NCBI GenBank assembly: GCA_949130495.1
Contig: OX422214.1
Location: 255,568,187-255,632,186 of the forward strand
Length of the DNA: 64,000 nucleotides
Direction: 5' to 3'
From: Sambucus nigra
Lineage: Eukaryota > Streptophyta > Magnoliopsida > Dipsacales > Adoxaceae
Shown one piece after another: positions 60,087 through 64,000 of the stretch. Position 1 is the first letter of the stretch; each line of letters begins with the position of its first letter. Both the position numbers and the translations under genes were made by a program. Below the pieces are notes generated by a model. The model was not told the origin of the DNA, did not search any database, and saw nothing but the letters and a program-made list of their open reading frames with translations.

Positions 60087-61484
60087 TGTTAGTCCCATTT
60101 TAGTGTAGTTAATAAGTTCTTTGGACTATTTTATTAAAAAGAGGAAAAAATGCGAAAATGATTGAATTCATATTGAAAATGGCAATTTTAAGTAAAAAAT
60201 GGGCACTTCGATAATTTCATAATATTCTTGTGCTAATTTGTGGAAAAAGTTGCCTAGTGAAATTTTTACAGGTAATGATGGAATTTGGTGCAAGTTGATG
60301 ATCAATTAAAAAAAGGAGGGAAAAAGCTGATTTTTACGATCGTTCGAAAAAAAGTTATTTTTACAATTGTGAAATCGTAAAAAAAGTCAGAAATTTTTAT
60401 TCTCTGATTTGGACGAAACTTGGCATGCGTGTTCAGCAAGAAAAGATAAGAGTTTTCGAGTGGGGGGAAATTTTGTTCCTTATCACGATCCAAAGATTAA
60501 AGAGGTGGAGAGATAGCTACCAACACCATTCAGCCAATCAGAAAGAGTCCCACCACAACTCAAATACCTCACCGCTTGTCCTATAAAAAGGACCCACCTT
60601 GGGCTCATAATTTCGTAGACGATTAGAGAGGAATTTCGTGGAGGATTTTGGGGATCAACTTTAACTGATTGTAATCAATTTGAGGGCCAAGTTTTTATGA
60701 TTTTTTTAGAGGATTGAAGATTGTTGTGAGAGAACTATTTATAAGTTTGGTTTATTAATGAAATATCTCTTCTCATTCTTACAATTTCTCTTTCATTATG
60801 GTAGCTTGATTCTTATATTAGGATTAGGGTGAAGTTTATCATAGTTAGCTAGTTTTATCACGTTAATTTTATCGTTGCTTATTCCCTACTTGTTTTAATT
60901 GTTATTAAAGATTCGGTATTCATTTTAAAGCGACACGAGAGTGTGTTTTAGAACCTTCAAGATTGTTTTGTCAAATCAAGTTTTGAGATTTAAAAATAGT
61001 AATTTTTTATGGATTATGCTTGCACTTTGATTGTTTTGATAGTCCATGCTTAAATACATTTGCGAATTTTAAAACTTGTATTTTCTTAGGGAATAAGGAC
61101 TTTAACCATCTATTAGACACGTTAAAAATATTTTGATCATAACCGTCATATTTTTTTAATTAAACACGGCAAGAGTCGATTTAATTTGAGTTATAAAAAG
61201 GGAATGGCAACATTAAATTAGTGTGCAATATTAGTTACGTGATAAATGGACCCCGAATCCTAATTATTTCCTAATTGTTTACAAATATCTCGTGTTACCC
61301 CTATTTATCGTAGTTGCTTTTATTTAGTGTAGTTCATAATCATTCTCTATCCCATTTAGTGTAGTTGGATAGTCACAATTAAGTTGAATTAAAAATTGAC
61401 GAATCTCTGTGGGTTCAACCTATACTTACACTCACTATTCTATAATAGCCCGTGCACTTACGATATTTTATAAAATTGACAACA
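60087..61484 (+). repeat. LTR-like block, possibly Athila-type solo LTR
   Basis: It starts TGTTAGTCCC and ends TTGACAACA. A promoter-like CCTATAAAAAGGACCC lies at about 60581. Towards the end it has CTCTGTGGGTTCAACC and GCCCGTGCACTTACG, a wording common at the 3' end of Athila-type LTRs. No matching five-base duplication was found at these ends and no partner LTR is in the window, so boundaries are tentative. The - strand ORF at 60302-60493 is not credible. Confidence 0.5.
60581..60592 (+). promoter_or_regulatory. TATA-box-like sequence in the LTR-like block
   Basis: CTATAAAAAGGA in a locally GC-richer context about 500 bases into the LTR-like block; a probable LTR promoter. Confidence 0.5.
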
Positions 61485-61798
61485 GGTAGTCTTTAAAATG
61501 TTCATTGATCTCTTAGAGAAAGAGAATAATGAAACATAGATATTTCCAACTGCAGAAGTATATTACTCCAAAATGTTCAATGATCTCTTAAGAATGTTTC
61601 AAAAAATAACACTTGTTAAAATGGAGAAAAATGGAAGTTTGGAAAGAAATGGATAAAATAGTAATTTTACATAAAGTTGAACAATTTAATGAAATTAAAA
61701 TGTTGGAAATGGTGTTATGTGAATAGTCCTAAATGAAAGTGATTTTGGAATAAAATCAACATAAGTGTGTAAAGGATAAGAAGTGATGAATTTTAGAG
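61485..61798. other. Short unassigned stretch
   Basis: AT-rich; AAAATGTTCA-TGATCTCTTA occurs twice (about 61496 and 61571). No gene seen. Confidence 0.5.
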
Positions 61799-62976
61799 TG
61801 TGACACAAGGTGGGTTGAAATTTCGGGTTTTGGCTTCGATCGATCTTAAGTGTAATAATGTGGACATTTGAAATATGTTAAAACACATTACTATGGACTC
61901 AGATGACACCAAAAATAATTAAGAAGGGTTCGGAGATCTGGGGCGAAAGACCCAAAATCACTTACCAAAGTATATGGTAGCATAACTGGTTTCTTATGGA
62001 GCCCGTTAAAGTATGTAGACATTTGGAAGATTTCAAGAAAAAATAATTAAAAAAATGGAACATGTCAAGAAATGGGTTATTTGGTGAATATAAGAAAAGA
62101 CAACCTAACTTGAATGAAATTGATAAATGTTCCCATTAAAAGAAAATGTGGGCATTAAATTAAGAAGTTGGATAATGTCCATGAAATAAAGGGATGGTAG
62201 AGTAAAGTGATTAAATGGATAATTAAGTAACCAACGAGGTTTAAGCCATATCAATACAAGAGTGTGTTTATTGAAGGTTTATAAGGAAAATAACTATTTT
62301 ATAACACGGTGTGTGATTGTGTTAAAAGATCTTTTTCAAGGAAAATATTAAGGAAAATTTGGTGTAAATAAATGAGAAATTTCGAGAAAGGAAGTGTCTT
62401 TGCTACAAGGTGTAATTATTTAAGATATTTAACTGGGTGTTCAATCGATAAATAAATGTCAAGTCAAGTAAAAATGGGATTCTTTTTATAGGATTAGGGT
62501 GAATTAATCTGAATAAATAAGGTTTTAGAATAAAATGATCTCATGAATTAATGTATAAGTAAGTATATAGATACGAAGTAATTGTATGTGCATGCAACTA
62601 ATATTTTAGAGTCTATTTTCTGTCATTCGATTCTATATTGCATTATTTTATTTCCCCCCTAGGCATTCATCTCATTCCCTCCTCTTTGCTATGACAGGTT
62701 ATATGTGATCCTGTATTTTAAAGGTGTTACTCTGGTAAGCTTTCTTTTATTTTTTTTCGTTGGTAGCTGTGTATGCTTGTTTTTCTGGGATGCTTCTCAT
62801 GCGTCCTTCACGTAGCTTAATTTCTATTAGAAATGCATGTTAAAAAAGTGAAATGATAATGAAGTAAAACTGGACTAGCAACATTATTTAGGTTGCCTCA
62901 TTACACTTCATACCTAACGTTCGCGTCGAATCATGTTGACCATGGGTAACCCATAAATCCAGTTTAGGGCATTACA
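61799..62976 (+). repeat. Probable LTR of another Ty3/gypsy element
   Basis: The end GGGCATTACA at 62976 is followed by AATGGTATCAGATATCTAGG, a diverged initiator tRNA-Met primer site, so a 5' LTR ends here. A plausible start is TGTGACACAAGG at 61799. The partner LTR would lie beyond the window. Confidence 0.5.
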
Positions 62977-64000
62977 AATGGTATCAGATATCTAGGTTCA
63001 TTGTTCCTTTTAGCAGTGATGCTGTGAGGTTAGTAGTGGATATTTGACATCAGTGTTAGTTTTGGTCTGGTGGTGATGGTTACAGTTAATGTTCTGGACA
63101 GTGAAGTCAAGGAGATTAGAAGATGGGCAATTTATTACCAAGTGATATGTGTCCAAGTTAGTTTACATTAATATCTTATGCACTTTTGATGTAGATATGT
63201 TAGTAATTCACGAGTGTCTGTGCAAGCCAATAGTGGAGACACCGCGGTTCTTAATGTGAGGTGATTTTGTGTTAACCCTTATGATGTGAGGGGCCTAGTA
63301 ATATGTTAACAAAGGTGAATAATGTCCATTGAATTAGAAACTCGAGTTTTTTAAAGTTAACTGTGGAGGTTAGGTGACTGGAGTGTCATGACTAAGCAAT
63401 ATTGAGTTTATGATGTGGATGCATTAATTTCCTTGGTTAAGTACTTATGTGTAATTAGAATCAATGATGTGATTAGGTGAACTTTATCTTTGGGGTAGTA
63501 TCATGTCATAAGCATTTGATAACTCAGGGGCATGTAGAATCATGTCGATTATTACTTGAGGATGTGTGTTCGGTCTGAGTCGATAGAATACTATCACAGG
63601 AAGTAAGTGCCTTGGTAATTTTCAGGTAAAAGTTATCTCTCGTAAGCTATGATGAAAGTTACGGGCCATTAACTGTGAGTGTGTTATATGTGAAACAATA
63701 ATAAGTTTAAGTAACTAGGAATGAACCCTAGATTGGATTCTATAATGAGGTTTTAGAAAGTATATTGCAACTTTTGAGGAATAATATCCTTTATGATGCC
63801 GGTGGTGAGGACTTAAAGTCTTATAGGTTGTGCACAACGCCTTATATTATGTCGAAATCTTTAGTAGTGTTTGTTTGGAATTTAATACATGGTTTATGGC
63901 ATCAACCATATGGAAGGAACTTTTCGTATATTTATGGGATCTTAAGGAGGGGGTTATAGGTTAGACCTATGCCAGAGTTCAAAGAAAAGGGGAAATAATT
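62977..64000. other. Start of an internal region, no coding recognised
   Basis: It begins with the degenerate primer site TGGTATCAGA at 62979-62988. The rest shows no gag motif, and ORFs stay short (the longest is 64 codons at 63765-63959, unrecognised). It is either a long 5' leader or decayed sequence. Confidence 0.45.

Overview
This is a plant nuclear genome window made almost entirely of nested transposable elements. The evidence is LTR retrotransposons with initiator-tRNA-Met primer sites, a CACTA transposon, GT-AG introns, long (TA)n and (GA)n tracts, and exon fragments of conserved eukaryotic genes (SGT1, SDS22). Low GC outside the young elements and the element families suggest a flowering plant; I cannot name the species. 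No rRNA, tRNA, CRISPR or bacterial feature was seen.

Layout. 1-~3950: 3' end of a Tat-type Ty3/gypsy element on the + strand. An antisense plant-mobile-domain (PMD) ORF runs on the - strand, followed by a polypurine tract and an LTR that opens with a 66-bp tandem array. ~3950-12005: AT-rich unique or old sequence with one possible 5' end of a split host-like gene (- strand, 7199-8240), a long inverted repeat, microsatellites and two unusually long poly-G runs. 12006-18312: a complete but old Ty1/copia-type element on the - strand that carries only gag. 19318-58151: one LTR of an old chromovirus-like Ty3/gypsy element, split by a CACTA transposon (about 22792-57839). The old element's primer site and decayed gag follow at 58152-59460. 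60087-64000: two more LTR-like blocks and unassigned sequence.

Inside the CACTA element are a broken TNP2-type transposase (24919-29756) and a broken TnpA/Ptta-type second gene (30130-50461). A solo LTR sits in a transposase exon (27117-28314, target duplication CAGAG). The most striking object is an 18.7-kb LTR-internal-LTR-internal-LTR array of a young Tekay/Del-type chromovirus (30392-49108). It is flanked by a single TTTTA target duplication and sits in intron 1 of the second CACTA gene. The three LTRs are each exactly 3000 bp. Both internal units share a premature UGA in integrase; the first unit also has a second stop and a frameshift. The right part of the CACTA element holds decayed fragments of SDS22 (+), of a LINE (+) and of SGT1 (-), so it looks like a gene-capturing element.

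Inferred order, oldest first: old chromovirus LTR; CACTA insertion into it; solo-LTR parent and Tekay element into the CACTA genes; duplication of the Tekay element by unequal LTR recombination. Nothing here looks like an intact functioning host gene. The interest lies in the nested architecture, the tandem array, the captured exons, and palindrome arrays that occupy corresponding places in related LTRs.
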